The notes under the pieces were generated by a model. That model made no database searches and was not told where the DNA came from. It saw nothing but the letters and a program-made list of their open reading frames with translations. The translations under genes were made by a program, and so were the position numbers. Shown one piece after another: positions 33,997 to 43,117 of a stretch of DNA of 64,000 bases (the first letter of the stretch is position 1; the number at the start of each line of letters is the position of its first letter). The DNA is taken from positions 124,001-188,000 of the forward strand of contig NZ_JAAMPT010000207.1 of the NCBI RefSeq assembly GCF_012911605.1. Reading direction: 5' to 3'. The DNA comes from Flavobacterium solisilvae (GTDB lineage: Bacteria; Bacteroidota; Bacteroidia; Flavobacteriales; Flavobacteriaceae).

Positions 33997-34095
33997 TTTT
34001 ATTTTTATTTTAAAGATTTTTGGATGTAAAGATTTAAAGACGTTTGCTCCAAATAATTGTTTTCCTAAATCGCTAATTTTTATTTTTCTGTTGTT

Positions 34096-34749
34096 TTAAT
34101 TTATTAATGACTCAATAAAAGAAACATCAATAAACGTGAAATTTTCAAATATATATTTTGCTTCGTGTAATGTTGTTGCTTCACCAATTCCGATACTTGT
34201 CATGTTGGCAATATTTGCGGCTTGGATTCCTGCTACCGAATCTTCAAAAACGATTGAATTTTCGTTAGTAACATTAAGTTTTTTTGCGGCTTGCAAGAAA
34301 ACTTCGGGATCGGGTTTTGCATTAGTAACATCGTTTCCGTCAACAATGGCGTCAAAAAGGTTGATAATTCCGGTTTTTTCAAGAATTGGTCTCGCATTTT
34401 TACTTGCTGAACCTAAAGCAATTAATTGATTTTTGTCTTTTAAATAGTGTAAAACAGGTAAAACTCCTGGTAAAATTTCACTTTCATCAATATCTACTAA
34501 ATAGGATAGATAATCTTCATTTTTTTGGATAAGCCATTTGTTTTTGTCTTCTTGCGAAGCTTGAATTCCTCCAAGTTCAAGGATGATATCAAGCGAACGA
34601 ACGCGGCTAACTCCTTTTAATTCTTCGTTGTGTTCTGGGGTAAATTCGATGCCAAGTTCCTGCGCTAATTTTTGCCATGCTAAAAAATGATATTTAGCGG
34701 TGTCAACAATTACGCCGTCAAGGTCGAATATGAATGCTTTTTTTGACAT
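34096..34749 (-). CDS. pgmB: Beta-phosphoglucomutase
   Basis: The 217-residue HAD-superfamily protein has FDLDGVIVDTAKYH at the N-terminus (nucleophile D9, acid/base D11), GVSRVRSLDIIL in the cap with the substrate-binding Arg, ALGSASKNARPIL (motif II Ser and the family's SASKN block), and NAKPDPEVFLQAA with EDSVAGIQAA (motifs III and IV). It interconverts beta-glucose 1-phosphate and glucose 6-phosphate, linking GH65 phosphorolysis to glycolysis. Its ATG overlaps the stop codon of the permease gene (TAATG), so translation is coupled. GH65 lies 99 bases downstream. Confidence 0.93.
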   Translation of the reverse strand: MSKKAFIFDLDGVIVDTAKYHFLAWQKLAQELGIEFTPEHNEELKGVSRVRSLDIILELGGIQASQEDKNKWLIQKNEDYLSYLVDIDESEILPGVLPVLHYLKDKNQLIALGSASKNARPILEKTGIINLFDAIVDGNDVTNAKPDPEVFLQAAKKLNVTNENSIVFEDSVAGIQAANIANMTSIGIGEATTLHEAKYIFENFTFIDVSFIESLIN

Positions 34750-36101
34750 TATTTTGTGTCTACGTTATCTTTTACTTTAATTACTAAAAATGCTGCGATA
34801 AGGAAACTAATTCCGCTCATCACAATAGCATAAATGGCATGGTCGCCATAAACATATTTTACAAGCGGTCCGCCAATTAAGGCATTTACTATTTGTGGAA
34901 TTACAATGAAAAAATTGAAAATTCCCATGTAAACTCCCATTTTCTTTGGATGAATTGAACCTGCTAAAATTGCATAAGGCATTGCTAAAATACTTGCCCA
35001 AGCAAATCCTACTAAAATCATGGAGAAAATTAATGCTTCTTTATTTGGCATGAAATACATAGAAATTAACCCAATTCCACCTAAAACTAAAGAAAGCGCA
35101 TGTGTTTTTCGTCGCCCAATTTGTTTGGCGATGTAAGGCAATGCAAAAGCAACGATTGCTGAAACTAGGTTGTAAACACCAAAAATAATTCCAACCCAAT
35201 CACCAGCTGATTGAAATTCGGCACTTTTTGTATCGTCAATACTCAAACCATAAATGTGTTGTGCAATTGCTGGTGTTGAAAAAACCCACATTCCAAAAAG
35301 TCCAAACCAAGAGAAAAATTGCACCCAACTCAGTTGACGCATGGTTTCGGGCATTTTAGCAAAATCCGAGAAAATATCGGTTAGTTTTGCTTCTTTTTCT
35401 TTTTCGCCTAAAGCTTCTTTGTGTAGTTTTTCATCATTGAATTGAGCGAGCTCTTCTGGTGAATATTCTTTGGTTGTGAAAATGGTAATTAAAATCGAAC
35501 CTACAAGAATTAATGCTCCTATTATAAAAGAATAAATTAGATTTTGAGGAACTGCAGAAGTTTCTGTGGCTAAATTGCTAATACCAAACCATTTATTTAA
35601 AACATATGGCAACCATGAACCAACAACTGCTCCAATACCAATTAAAGCGGTTTGAACACTAAAACCAAGCGTATGTTGATCGGCACGAAGATTGTCTCCA
35701 ACTAAAGCTCTGAAAGGTTCCATTGCAATGTTAAAAGATGCGTCCATAATCATTAACATTCCCGCGCCAACCCATAGAGCAGGCATAAATGCTATGAAAA
35801 TTTCGGCTTGAGGCATCAGAATTAACCCGATAGAAGCTAATAAAGCTCCAGTAAGAAAATAAGGTTTTCTTCTTCCAAATCTTCCCCAAGTATTATCACT
35901 GTAATGTCCAATTATAGGCTGAACAATTAATCCCATTAGTGGAGCAATTATCCAAAACCATGATAATTCATGTACATCGGCACCAAAAATTTGGAGAATT
36001 CTACTAGCGTTAGCATTTTGTAGGGCAAAACCCATTTGTATTCCTAAGAAACCGAAACTCATGTTCCAAATTTCCCAGAAACCTAATTTACGCTTTTCCA
36101 T
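34749..36101 (-). CDS. MFS sugar permease, SLC45-like, probable maltose importer
   Basis: The 450-residue protein has about twelve membrane helices. LGFWEIWNMSFGFLGIQMGFALQNAN at the N-terminus, PIIGHYSDNTWGRFGRRKPYFLTG (the MFS loop 2-3 motif) and DASFNIAMEPFRALVGDNL are characteristic of the SLC45-type sucrose/maltose transporters found in Bacteroidota. In this context it most likely brings maltose from periplasm to cytoplasm for GH65. It is the first structural gene of the minus arm, 177 bases after lacI, with a LacI-like site at 36255-36268 and a leader hairpin at 36141-36184. Confidence 0.9.
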   Translation of the reverse strand: MEKRKLGFWEIWNMSFGFLGIQMGFALQNANASRILQIFGADVHELSWFWIIAPLMGLIVQPIIGHYSDNTWGRFGRRKPYFLTGALLASIGLILMPQAEIFIAFMPALWVGAGMLMIMDASFNIAMEPFRALVGDNLRADQHTLGFSVQTALIGIGAVVGSWLPYVLNKWFGISNLATETSAVPQNLIYSFIIGALILVGSILITIFTTKEYSPEELAQFNDEKLHKEALGEKEKEAKLTDIFSDFAKMPETMRQLSWVQFFSWFGLFGMWVFSTPAIAQHIYGLSIDDTKSAEFQSAGDWVGIIFGVYNLVSAIVAFALPYIAKQIGRRKTHALSLVLGGIGLISMYFMPNKEALIFSMILVGFAWASILAMPYAILAGSIHPKKMGVYMGIFNFFIVIPQIVNALIGGPLVKYVYGDHAIYAIVMSGISFLIAAFLVIKVKDNVDTK

Positions 36102-36140
36102 TATCGTAATTTAATGATTTATAATACGATAAGCTATTGC

Positions 36141-36184
36141 TTATCAAGCTTTTTTAGTTTCGAAGTAAAGTATAAGCTTGATAA
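36141..36184. promoter_or_regulatory. Inverted repeat in the permease leader
   Basis: TTATCAAGCTT (36141-36151) and AAGCTTGATAA (36174-36184) are perfect 11-base inverted repeats 22 bases apart, upstream of the permease ATG. This could be an operator or a leader hairpin; no T tract follows, so a terminator is unlikely. Confidence 0.45.
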
Positions 36185-36254
36185 TAAGTTGTAAATATAC
36201 TAAAGATTTTAAATTTGATTTAACTAATTAGATATTTTGATAAATGATAGTTTA

Positions 36255-36268
36255 CGAAAACGTTTTTT
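36255..36268. promoter_or_regulatory. Probable LacI-family operator, permease side
   Basis: CGAAAACGTTTTTT matches the perfect palindrome at 37402-37415 in 12 of 14 positions. It lies between the lacI stop codon and the permease gene, about 155 bases upstream of the permease ATG. Confidence 0.6.
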
Positions 36269-36278
36269 GTTGATAAAA

Positions 36279-37301
36279 TCAGCTTTTTGTTGACTCTCTT
36301 TCCACTAATTCAGTTTCGATAACTTCGGTTTTGTATTGTTCTTCCTCTTCGTCTTCCGATTCTAATCGGTCGATTAGCATTTTGGCAGCTTTTCCGCCCA
36401 TTTTTATGCCGTTTTGACTAACGGTTGTAATGCTTGGAGTGGAATATTTAGAGATAATTCCATCGGTGAAACCTATTATTGAAATGTCTTCAGGAATTCT
36501 TTTTCCTATTTTGTTAGCAATTTTTAGTGCGGTAACAGCAAAAAGTTCGTTAACAGCAAAGATGGCTTCGATTTCGTTGTTTAAGAGTAGTTCTTCTATA
36601 TAATTGTCAAAATCTTCGGTGTCTTCGATTTTTAGAATAAGATTTTCGTTAACATCAATGTCATTGCTTTTTAATGCTTTTTTATAGCCATCAGTTCTTA
36701 GTTTTCCAACGCTAACGTAGTCTATAGTTGTGATTAGGGCTATTTTTTTTAGTCCTTTATCGATTAAAAACTGTGTTGCGTTATAAGCGGCATGAACGTC
36801 GTCAATAATGATTTTGTCACATAAAATTTCATTCGTAACTCGATCAAACATGACTACTGGCATTCCTTGATTGATGACTTCGGTAATATGATGAAAATCT
36901 TTTTTTTGCTGTGTTTCTTTGGATAAAGACATGATAAAACCATCAATACTTCCGCTAGCGAGCATTTCCATATTGATGACTTCTTTATCAAATGATTCGT
37001 CCGAAAGACAGACCAAAACATTGTATCCGTTTTCATTAGCAACATGTTCAACTCCGCTAATTACGGTGGCAAAAAAATGATGGATGATTTCGGGAATAAT
37101 GATGCAGATTGTTTTTGTTTTTTTATTTTTAAGACTTAAAGCAATGTTATTTGGCTTATAGTTGTACAATTTTGCAAAAGCTTGTACTTTTTGTCGTGTG
37201 TCTTCGCTAATTTCCAAACTGTTTCTTAATGATTTTGAAACAGTAGAGATTGAAACATCCAATTCTTTTGCAATTTGTTTTAGTGTTACTTTTCTCTTCA
37301 T
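36279..37301 (-). CDS. LacI family transcriptional regulator of the starch PUL
   Basis: The 340-residue protein has a LacI helix-turn-helix at residues about 5-30 (VTLKQIAKELDVSISTVSKSLRN), the hinge KPNNIALSLKNKKT, and a periplasmic-binding-protein-like sensor domain with KTICIIIPEIIHHFFATVISGVE and DISIIGFTDGIISKYSTPSITTV. It lies at the centre of the PUL, divergent from susC and upstream of the permease arm, and CGAAAACGTTTTCG-type palindromes flank it on both sides. It probably responds to maltose, a related sugar or a sugar phosphate; whether it represses or activates is not shown. Many Bacteroides starch PULs use SusR instead. Confidence 0.93.
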   Translation of the reverse strand: MKRKVTLKQIAKELDVSISTVSKSLRNSLEISEDTRQKVQAFAKLYNYKPNNIALSLKNKKTKTICIIIPEIIHHFFATVISGVEHVANENGYNVLVCLSDESFDKEVINMEMLASGSIDGFIMSLSKETQQKKDFHHITEVINQGMPVVMFDRVTNEILCDKIIIDDVHAAYNATQFLIDKGLKKIALITTIDYVSVGKLRTDGYKKALKSNDIDVNENLILKIEDTEDFDNYIEELLLNNEIEAIFAVNELFAVTALKIANKIGKRIPEDISIIGFTDGIISKYSTPSITTVSQNGIKMGGKAAKMLIDRLESEDEEEEQYKTEVIETELVERESTKS

Positions 37302-37401
37302 TTTTTTTGTTTACTAATGATTTGTCAATAAAGATATATTTTTTTTTCACAAACGTCAATTTTCTTATCAAAAATCTGCTATAACTAAAAAGTTTTCAAC
37401 A

Positions 37402-37415
37402 CGAAAACGTTTTCG
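37402..37415. promoter_or_regulatory. LacI-family operator upstream of susC
   Basis: CGAAAACGTTTTCG is a perfect 14-base palindrome with the central CG typical of LacI-family sites, in the 223-base lacI-susC gap. A candidate susC -7 box, TAAATTTA (37460-37467, one base off TAnnTTTG), lies 45 bases downstream, so the site would be upstream of the promoter, a position that also suits activation. Confidence 0.75.
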
Positions 37416-37524
37416 AAACACAATTAACAGATGTTCATTTTTTAAAACCCTTTTTTTACATAAATTTAACAATTCGAAGCTAAAAGTATAAGCACAAAAA
37501 CAAATTTTAACCTAAACAAAATGT

Positions 37525-40458
37525 ATGAAAACAATTTACAAAAAGTTGTTATTTTTATTCCTGATTTTGCCGTTTAGTGCATTTGCACAAACATTGAGCG
37601 GAGTTGTTTTGGATGCAGCATCCAATCAACCATTACCAGGAGTAAATGTAATAGTCAAAGGTGCTAACAAAAGCACAACAACTGATTTTGATGGAAAGTT
37701 TCAATTGGGTGGTCTTAATAATGGAGACTTAGTTCAGTTCTCTTTTATAGGATACACTGCTCAAGAAGTAAAATATTCTGGTCAAAAATCACTATCAATT
37801 TCTTTAGTAGAAGAAGCTAATCAATTACAAGAAGTTGTAGTTCAGGTTGGTTATGGTTCTGTTAGGAAAAAAGACGCAACGGGATCAGCAACTGTAATTA
37901 CCACCAAAGATTTTAATAAAGGAGCTAATGTAACTACAGAAAATTTATTACAAGGTAGAGTTGCGGGTGTTACCGTTAATACTAGTGGCGCTCCAGGTTC
38001 GGGATCCGAAATTAGAATTAGAGGTGGATCATCTTTATTTGCAAGTAATGATCCGTTAATTGTTATTGATGGATTGCCAATTGAAAATGCAACTACAACG
38101 GGTTCTACATCGTTTTTAGCATCATTAAACCCAAGTACGATTGAATCGATGACTGTGTTGAAAGATGCTTCTGCAACGGCAATCTATGGTTCAAGAGCTT
38201 CTAATGGTGTTATTTTAATTACCACCAAAAAAGGAGGAAAAACACTTGCTGTGGATTATAATTTTCAATATGGTTCAGGAAGACTTGTTGATAAAATTGA
38301 TGTGTTTTCAGCAAACGAATATAGAGATATTATTCAACAATGGAGACCTGGTGATGTGTCAAGATTAGGAACTGCAAATACCAATTGGCAGGATGAAATT
38401 TACAGAAGAACTGATTTAGTTGATCAAAACTTATCGGTAAGAGGAAACTTGTTTGGTGTGATTCCTTCAAGATTAACAATTGGAAATACGTATCAAGAAG
38501 GTTTAAGATTGACTAATAAATTCAACAGAAGTACCGCTGGAGTTGCTTTAAATCCATCATTTTTGAATGATCATTTGAAATTCAAATTAAATGCTAATTA
38601 TTCTAATGAGAAAAACAGATTTGCAGATGGTGTTGAAGGTGCTGCTTTAGCATTTGATCCTACGCAACCAGTATATGATGCTAATTCGGTTTATGGAGGT
38701 TTTTTTGAATACTATAATCCATCAAATAATGAGTTAACTCCTCAGACACCAAGAAATCCAGTAGCTCAATTGATGCAAACGTATGATACAGGTGTAAGCA
38801 ATAGATTTTTTGGAAATTTTGAAATGGATTATAAATTTCATTTCTTGCCAGAATTAAGAGCAGTTGTAAACCTAGGTTTTGATGAAACAAATGGTGAAAG
38901 ATCAAGACGAGCAGGATTAGATGTAGCTTCATCCGGTTCAAATAATAATATTCCTTACGGTACGAACGAATATACTGAGGAGTATAGAAAAAATAAATTA
39001 TTAGATTTTTATTTTAACTATAATAAGACATTTAATGAATTGGTTTTTGATGCTACGGCGGGTTATTCATATCAAAAATGGGATACAGATAAGTACTCTA
39101 CAGGTAATGTAAATGATCCAAATTTACCAACAGGCCTAACAGGATTTCCAACGTTTAGAGTGCCGTTTGACACTGTTTTAATTGGTTTCTTTGGAAGAAC
39201 AAATTTTAATTATAAAGATAAGTACTTGTTAACATTAACTTATAGAAGAGATGGCTCTTCAAAGTTTGTGACTAATACACGTTGGGGGAATTTTCCTGCA
39301 GCAGCTTTTGCATGGAAGGTAAATCAAGATTTTTTCAAAGATAGTAACTTAGTTAGTGATTTAAAATTAAGGTTAGGTTGGGGTGTTACAGGTCAACAAA
39401 ATATTGGAAACGAAAATGACTATTTACAACAATATAATATTGGAAGTGGAAGTTCTCAATATTACTTCGGAGAAGTTCCTTATCCAATTGCTGTATCAGC
39501 AAGATTAAGTGATAAATTGAAATGGGAAGAGACTACAACCTATAACGCAGGAATAGATTTTGGACTATTCAATAACAGATTAACAGGAGCTTTAGATGTT
39601 TTCTATAAAGAATCTAATGATTTATTAGCTGATGTAGAAACCGCAGATGGTTCAAACTTTTCTAATCGTTCATGGCAAAATATAGGAAGCTTTACCACAA
39701 AAGGTATCGAGCTATCATTAAATGCAGAAGTTATCAAAAGAGATAACCTTAGCTGGAATGTAAATTTTAATGCCACTACTTATCAGCGTGAAATTACAAA
39801 ATTAAATGCTGCTTACATAAGAACAGGAGATAACGTTGTAGGAACAGGAACACAAGCACAAGCTCATTTTGTGGGTTATACTCCAAATTCTTTCTTGTTG
39901 TATAAACAATTGTATGACAATGCAGGTACTCCGATAGAAGGTGCTTTTGCAGACTTAAATGGAGATAATGTAATAAACTCCGAAGACAAATACATTTACC
40001 GTAATCCAGATCCAAAATTAATTTTAGGTTTTGCTTCTAACTTTAACTATGGAAACTTTGATTTTTATTTTAATCTAAGAGCTAATTTAGGAAATAGAGT
40101 GTTCAATGTGGTAAATGCTAGTAAAGCACAATATAATTTGTTGAATACAGGTGGAACAATTGGAAATATTCCATCATCGGTATTAGAGACAGGAATTGTA
40201 AATCAAAATAGTAATAATGCATTATCTGATATGTATGTTGAAAATGCATCATTCCTAAGAATGGATAATATTACTTTGGGTTATACATTCCCTAAATGGT
40301 TGGATGGAAAAGCTTCATTAAGATTATATACAGGAGTACAAAATGCTTTTGTAATAACCGACTATTCGGGATTAGATCCTGAAGTTACAGGAGGGTTTGA
40401 TAACACTATCTATCCAAGACAAAGAAGTTTCTTATTTGGAGCTAACGTTAAATTTTAA
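37525..40458 (+). CDS. susC: SusC/RagA family TonB-linked outer membrane transporter
   Basis: The 977-residue protein has a signal peptide (ILPFSAFAQ, cleavage near residue 21), a carboxypeptidase D regulatory-like domain at about 23-105 (LSGVVLDAASNQPLPGVNVIVKG), the plug domain at about 112-225 (VQVGYGSVRKKDATGSATVI; IRIRGGSSLFASNDPLIVIDG; ASATAIYGSRASNGVILITTKKG) and a C-terminal TonB-dependent barrel ending with an aromatic-rich strand (FLFGANVKF). It imports maltooligosaccharides across the outer membrane with its SusD partner, which follows after 10 bases. ATG at 37525 is set by the signal peptide. Confidence 0.96.
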   Translation: MKTIYKKLLFLFLILPFSAFAQTLSGVVLDAASNQPLPGVNVIVKGANKSTTTDFDGKFQLGGLNNGDLVQFSFIGYTAQEVKYSGQKSLSISLVEEANQLQEVVVQVGYGSVRKKDATGSATVITTKDFNKGANVTTENLLQGRVAGVTVNTSGAPGSGSEIRIRGGSSLFASNDPLIVIDGLPIENATTTGSTSFLASLNPSTIESMTVLKDASATAIYGSRASNGVILITTKKGGKTLAVDYNFQYGSGRLVDKIDVFSANEYRDIIQQWRPGDVSRLGTANTNWQDEIYRRTDLVDQNLSVRGNLFGVIPSRLTIGNTYQEGLRLTNKFNRSTAGVALNPSFLNDHLKFKLNANYSNEKNRFADGVEGAALAFDPTQPVYDANSVYGGFFEYYNPSNNELTPQTPRNPVAQLMQTYDTGVSNRFFGNFEMDYKFHFLPELRAVVNLGFDETNGERSRRAGLDVASSGSNNNIPYGTNEYTEEYRKNKLLDFYFNYNKTFNELVFDATAGYSYQKWDTDKYSTGNVNDPNLPTGLTGFPTFRVPFDTVLIGFFGRTNFNYKDKYLLTLTYRRDGSSKFVTNTRWGNFPAAAFAWKVNQDFFKDSNLVSDLKLRLGWGVTGQQNIGNENDYLQQYNIGSGSSQYYFGEVPYPIAVSARLSDKLKWEETTTYNAGIDFGLFNNRLTGALDVFYKESNDLLADVETADGSNFSNRSWQNIGSFTTKGIELSLNAEVIKRDNLSWNVNFNATTYQREITKLNAAYIRTGDNVVGTGTQAQAHFVGYTPNSFLLYKQLYDNAGTPIEGAFADLNGDNVINSEDKYIYRNPDPKLILGFASNFNYGNFDFYFNLRANLGNRVFNVVNASKAQYNLLNTGGTIGNIPSSVLETGIVNQNSNNALSDMYVENASFLRMDNITLGYTFPKWLDGKASLRLYTGVQNAFVITDYSGLDPEVTGGFDNTIYPRQRSFLFGANVKF

Positions 40459-40468
40459 AAAATTGAAT

Positions 40469-42085
40469 ATGAAAAATTTTAAAATATTTTATCTACTAAT
40501 AGCATTAAGTACAATTATATCGTGTACTGATGATTTAAATGTAGTGTCAGAAGATCCAAGAACAACTACACCAGAAGCTTTGTTTTCTTCATTTGCAGGA
40601 TATAAACAAGCATTGGCAGGTGTTTATGGAAATTTGTCACTAACTGGAACTGGAGATGCGGGTAGTTCTTTTTTACAAGGAATTGATGCAGGAACTAGCC
40701 AGTTTGGAAGAACTTTATGGTATTTACAAAATCTTACAGCAGATGAAGTTGTTTGGACTTATGAAAATGATGAAGGAGTTGCTGAATTACAAAGAAATAC
40801 TTGGACAGCAAATAATCCAGTAATTCTAGGTTTTTTTAGTAGAACAATGGCTGAAGTAGCTTTTGCTAACGACTTTTTAAGACAATCAACACCTGAATTG
40901 TTGGCTTCAAGAGGAATTACAAATGCAAATGAAGTAGCCGAAATAAATGTATTTCGAGGAGAAGTAAGGGTGTTAAGAGCATTGGCTTACTATTATATGA
41001 TGGATGTTTTTGGAAAAGCACCTTTTATAACAGAAAGCAATCCAATTGGTTTCAAAGGGCCAGAATATAACCGTGAGCAATTATTTAACTTTATTGAAAG
41101 CGAATTAACAGAAGTTTTACCAACATTAAAAGACGCAAATACCAATGAATATGGTAGATTAGATAAAGCAGTAGCGCAAATGATTTTGGCAAAAGTATAT
41201 TTGAACGCCGAAGTATATATTGGAACAGCAAAATATACAGAATGTATGACTCAGTGTCAAAGTGTAATGGCTGGAGGTTATACGTTAAATACTAATTACT
41301 TAAACAATTTCAAAGCGGATAATCATACTTCTAATGAAATGATTTTCACGTTACAAGCAGATGGTGTAAGAACTCAAAATTATGGAGCAACAACAGTAAT
41401 CATCAATGGACAAGTAGGATCATTTGAAGGAAATGGTTCAGAATTTGGTGTTGGTGGTTGGGGCGGAGCTCTTAGATTAAGAAAACAATTAGTTCAAAAA
41501 TTTGACGGCGGATCTTTTTCTAACGATGTTAGAAATACAATTACTGATAATAATGGTTCAAGACCAATTGATATAGCAGTGCTTACAAATGCTGGTCAAG
41601 GACATATTCTTCACAAGTTTTCAAATAAAACTTCTGCTGGTGTAGCTGGTCCTAATTCTACTTTTGTTGATACTGATTTCCCATTGTTCAGATTAGCAGA
41701 TGTTTACTTAATGTATGCTGAAGCTCAAATGAGGAAAGATGGGGCAACTAATGGTAGTAATGTAAAAAATGCAAACACTACATCAATTGGATACATAAAC
41801 GATTTAAGAGTTAGAGCAAATAATGGATCAACTAGTGCAAATGTTGGAGCTGGAGATGTTGATTTACAATTTATTATTGACGAAAGAGCAAGAGAATTAC
41901 ATTGGGAAGGTCATAGAAGACAAGATTTAATTCGATTTGGACAATTTACAGGAGGAAATTACAATTGGGCTTGGAAAGGAAATATTCAAAACGGAACTTC
42001 TATCTCTGATAACTTGAAAGTATTCCCAATTCCTTCAAATTCAATTGTTGCGAATCCAAATTTAACTCAAAATCAAGGATATTAA
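40469..42085 (+). CDS. susD: SusD/RagB family starch-binding outer membrane lipoprotein
   Basis: I start at ATG 40469 (538 residues); the open frame begins at 40397 inside susC, but only the inner ATG gives a lipoprotein signal (MKNFKIFYLLIALSTIISC). The mature end CTDDLNV carries acidic residues expected for surface export. SusD/RagB features: ALFSSFAGYKQALAGVYGNLS near the start, FRGEVRVLRALAYYYMMDVFGKAPF (TPR-like helix with the family's aromatic run), AKVYLNAEVYIGTAKY, LFRLADVYLMYAEAQMR and the C-terminal IDERARELHWEGHRRQDLIRFG. It is the lid of the SusC transporter and binds starch oligomers. Confidence 0.95.
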   Translation: MKNFKIFYLLIALSTIISCTDDLNVVSEDPRTTTPEALFSSFAGYKQALAGVYGNLSLTGTGDAGSSFLQGIDAGTSQFGRTLWYLQNLTADEVVWTYENDEGVAELQRNTWTANNPVILGFFSRTMAEVAFANDFLRQSTPELLASRGITNANEVAEINVFRGEVRVLRALAYYYMMDVFGKAPFITESNPIGFKGPEYNREQLFNFIESELTEVLPTLKDANTNEYGRLDKAVAQMILAKVYLNAEVYIGTAKYTECMTQCQSVMAGGYTLNTNYLNNFKADNHTSNEMIFTLQADGVRTQNYGATTVIINGQVGSFEGNGSEFGVGGWGGALRLRKQLVQKFDGGSFSNDVRNTITDNNGSRPIDIAVLTNAGQGHILHKFSNKTSAGVAGPNSTFVDTDFPLFRLADVYLMYAEAQMRKDGATNGSNVKNANTTSIGYINDLRVRANNGSTSANVGAGDVDLQFIIDERARELHWEGHRRQDLIRFGQFTGGNYNWAWKGNIQNGTSISDNLKVFPIPSNSIVANPNLTQNQGY

Positions 42086-42108
42086 ACAATAACTAAATGT
42101 TAAAAAAC

Positions 42109-43101
42109 ATGAAAAATATTTCAAAACTAGTATTAGTTCTTTTTGGACTAATGACCATATCATGTTCTGATGATATTCAAGATATTGAGCAGGTAACACC
42201 AGCAACAGGAATTAATTTAATTAACCCAACGTCAAGCTTCAATATGGTGTTGGACGGTAGTAAATTAAATCAAGTGGCAACATCATTTGTTTGGGCTGAT
42301 ACAAATAATTCAGGAGATTCTTCTATTTCTTATACGGTTGAAGCTGCATTAGGTGGTACTGAGTTTGCTGCTCCAGTTGCATTAGGGACAACTACTGATT
42401 TGTTCTTAAATGTTACTATCGGAAATTTAGATACAGCTGCAAAAGCTATAGGTATTCAACCGCTAACCGAAGGCGTAGTTGATATTCGAGTAAAGTCTGT
42501 AAATGGAACCTCAAATGTTGCAACGATAAAAGTTACTCCTTATCAACCTAATTGGGGTATTATTGGTAGCGCAACTGCCTTTGGATGGGATAATAGTACT
42601 GATATGGTTTATAATCCTATGACAGGTAAATACTCAATTTCTGTTTATTTAAATTCAGGAGAGTTTAAATTTAGACTAGACAATAGTTGGGCTGTAAATT
42701 ATGGAGACGATGGTAATAATCTATCTTTAGAATCAGGTGGAGCAAATATTGCTGTATCAGCAGGAAACTACACTATTGTTCTAGATATTGATAATCTGTC
42801 TTACACCATTACTCCAATTGTTGATGCATGGGGAATTATTGGTAGTGCAACACCAACAGGATGGGATAACGATACTTTGCTAGATTTCGATTCTACTACA
42901 AACACTTATTCAATGATAATTGATTTAGTACCAGGAGAATTTAAGTTTAGATTAAACCACGATTGGGGTACTAACTATGGTGATAATGGAAATAACTTGT
43001 CGCTAGATAATAATGGTGCAAATATTCCTGTTACAGAAGGTGGTACTTATTTTATAACTGCTGATTTTAATGGTTTAACATATACCATAACTAAACTTTA
43101 A
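42109..43101 (+). CDS. susE: SusE/SusF-like starch-binding outer membrane lipoprotein with two starch-binding repeats
   Basis: Start chosen at ATG 42109 (330 residues; MKNISKLVLVLFGLMTISC lipoprotein signal); ATG 42097 is also possible. After CSDDIQD (acidic export-type signal) there is a SusE N-terminal domain at about 20-145 (NPTSSFNMVLDGSKLNQVATSFVWADT). Two tandem SusE/F repeats follow, starting WGIIGSATAFGWDNSTDM and WGIIGSATPTGWDNDTLLDF, each ending in GDDGNNLSL/GDNGNNLSL and a YTITP/YTITK strand. These domains bind starch at the cell surface beside SusCD. The second repeat shares a 39-base identical stretch with the next gene. Confidence 0.88.
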   Translation: MKNISKLVLVLFGLMTISCSDDIQDIEQVTPATGINLINPTSSFNMVLDGSKLNQVATSFVWADTNNSGDSSISYTVEAALGGTEFAAPVALGTTTDLFLNVTIGNLDTAAKAIGIQPLTEGVVDIRVKSVNGTSNVATIKVTPYQPNWGIIGSATAFGWDNSTDMVYNPMTGKYSISVYLNSGEFKFRLDNSWAVNYGDDGNNLSLESGGANIAVSAGNYTIVLDIDNLSYTITPIVDAWGIIGSATPTGWDNDTLLDFDSTTNTYSMIIDLVPGEFKFRLNHDWGTNYGDNGNNLSLDNNGANIPVTEGGTYFITADFNGLTYTITKL

Positions 43102-43117
43102 TACAAAATATTAAATT

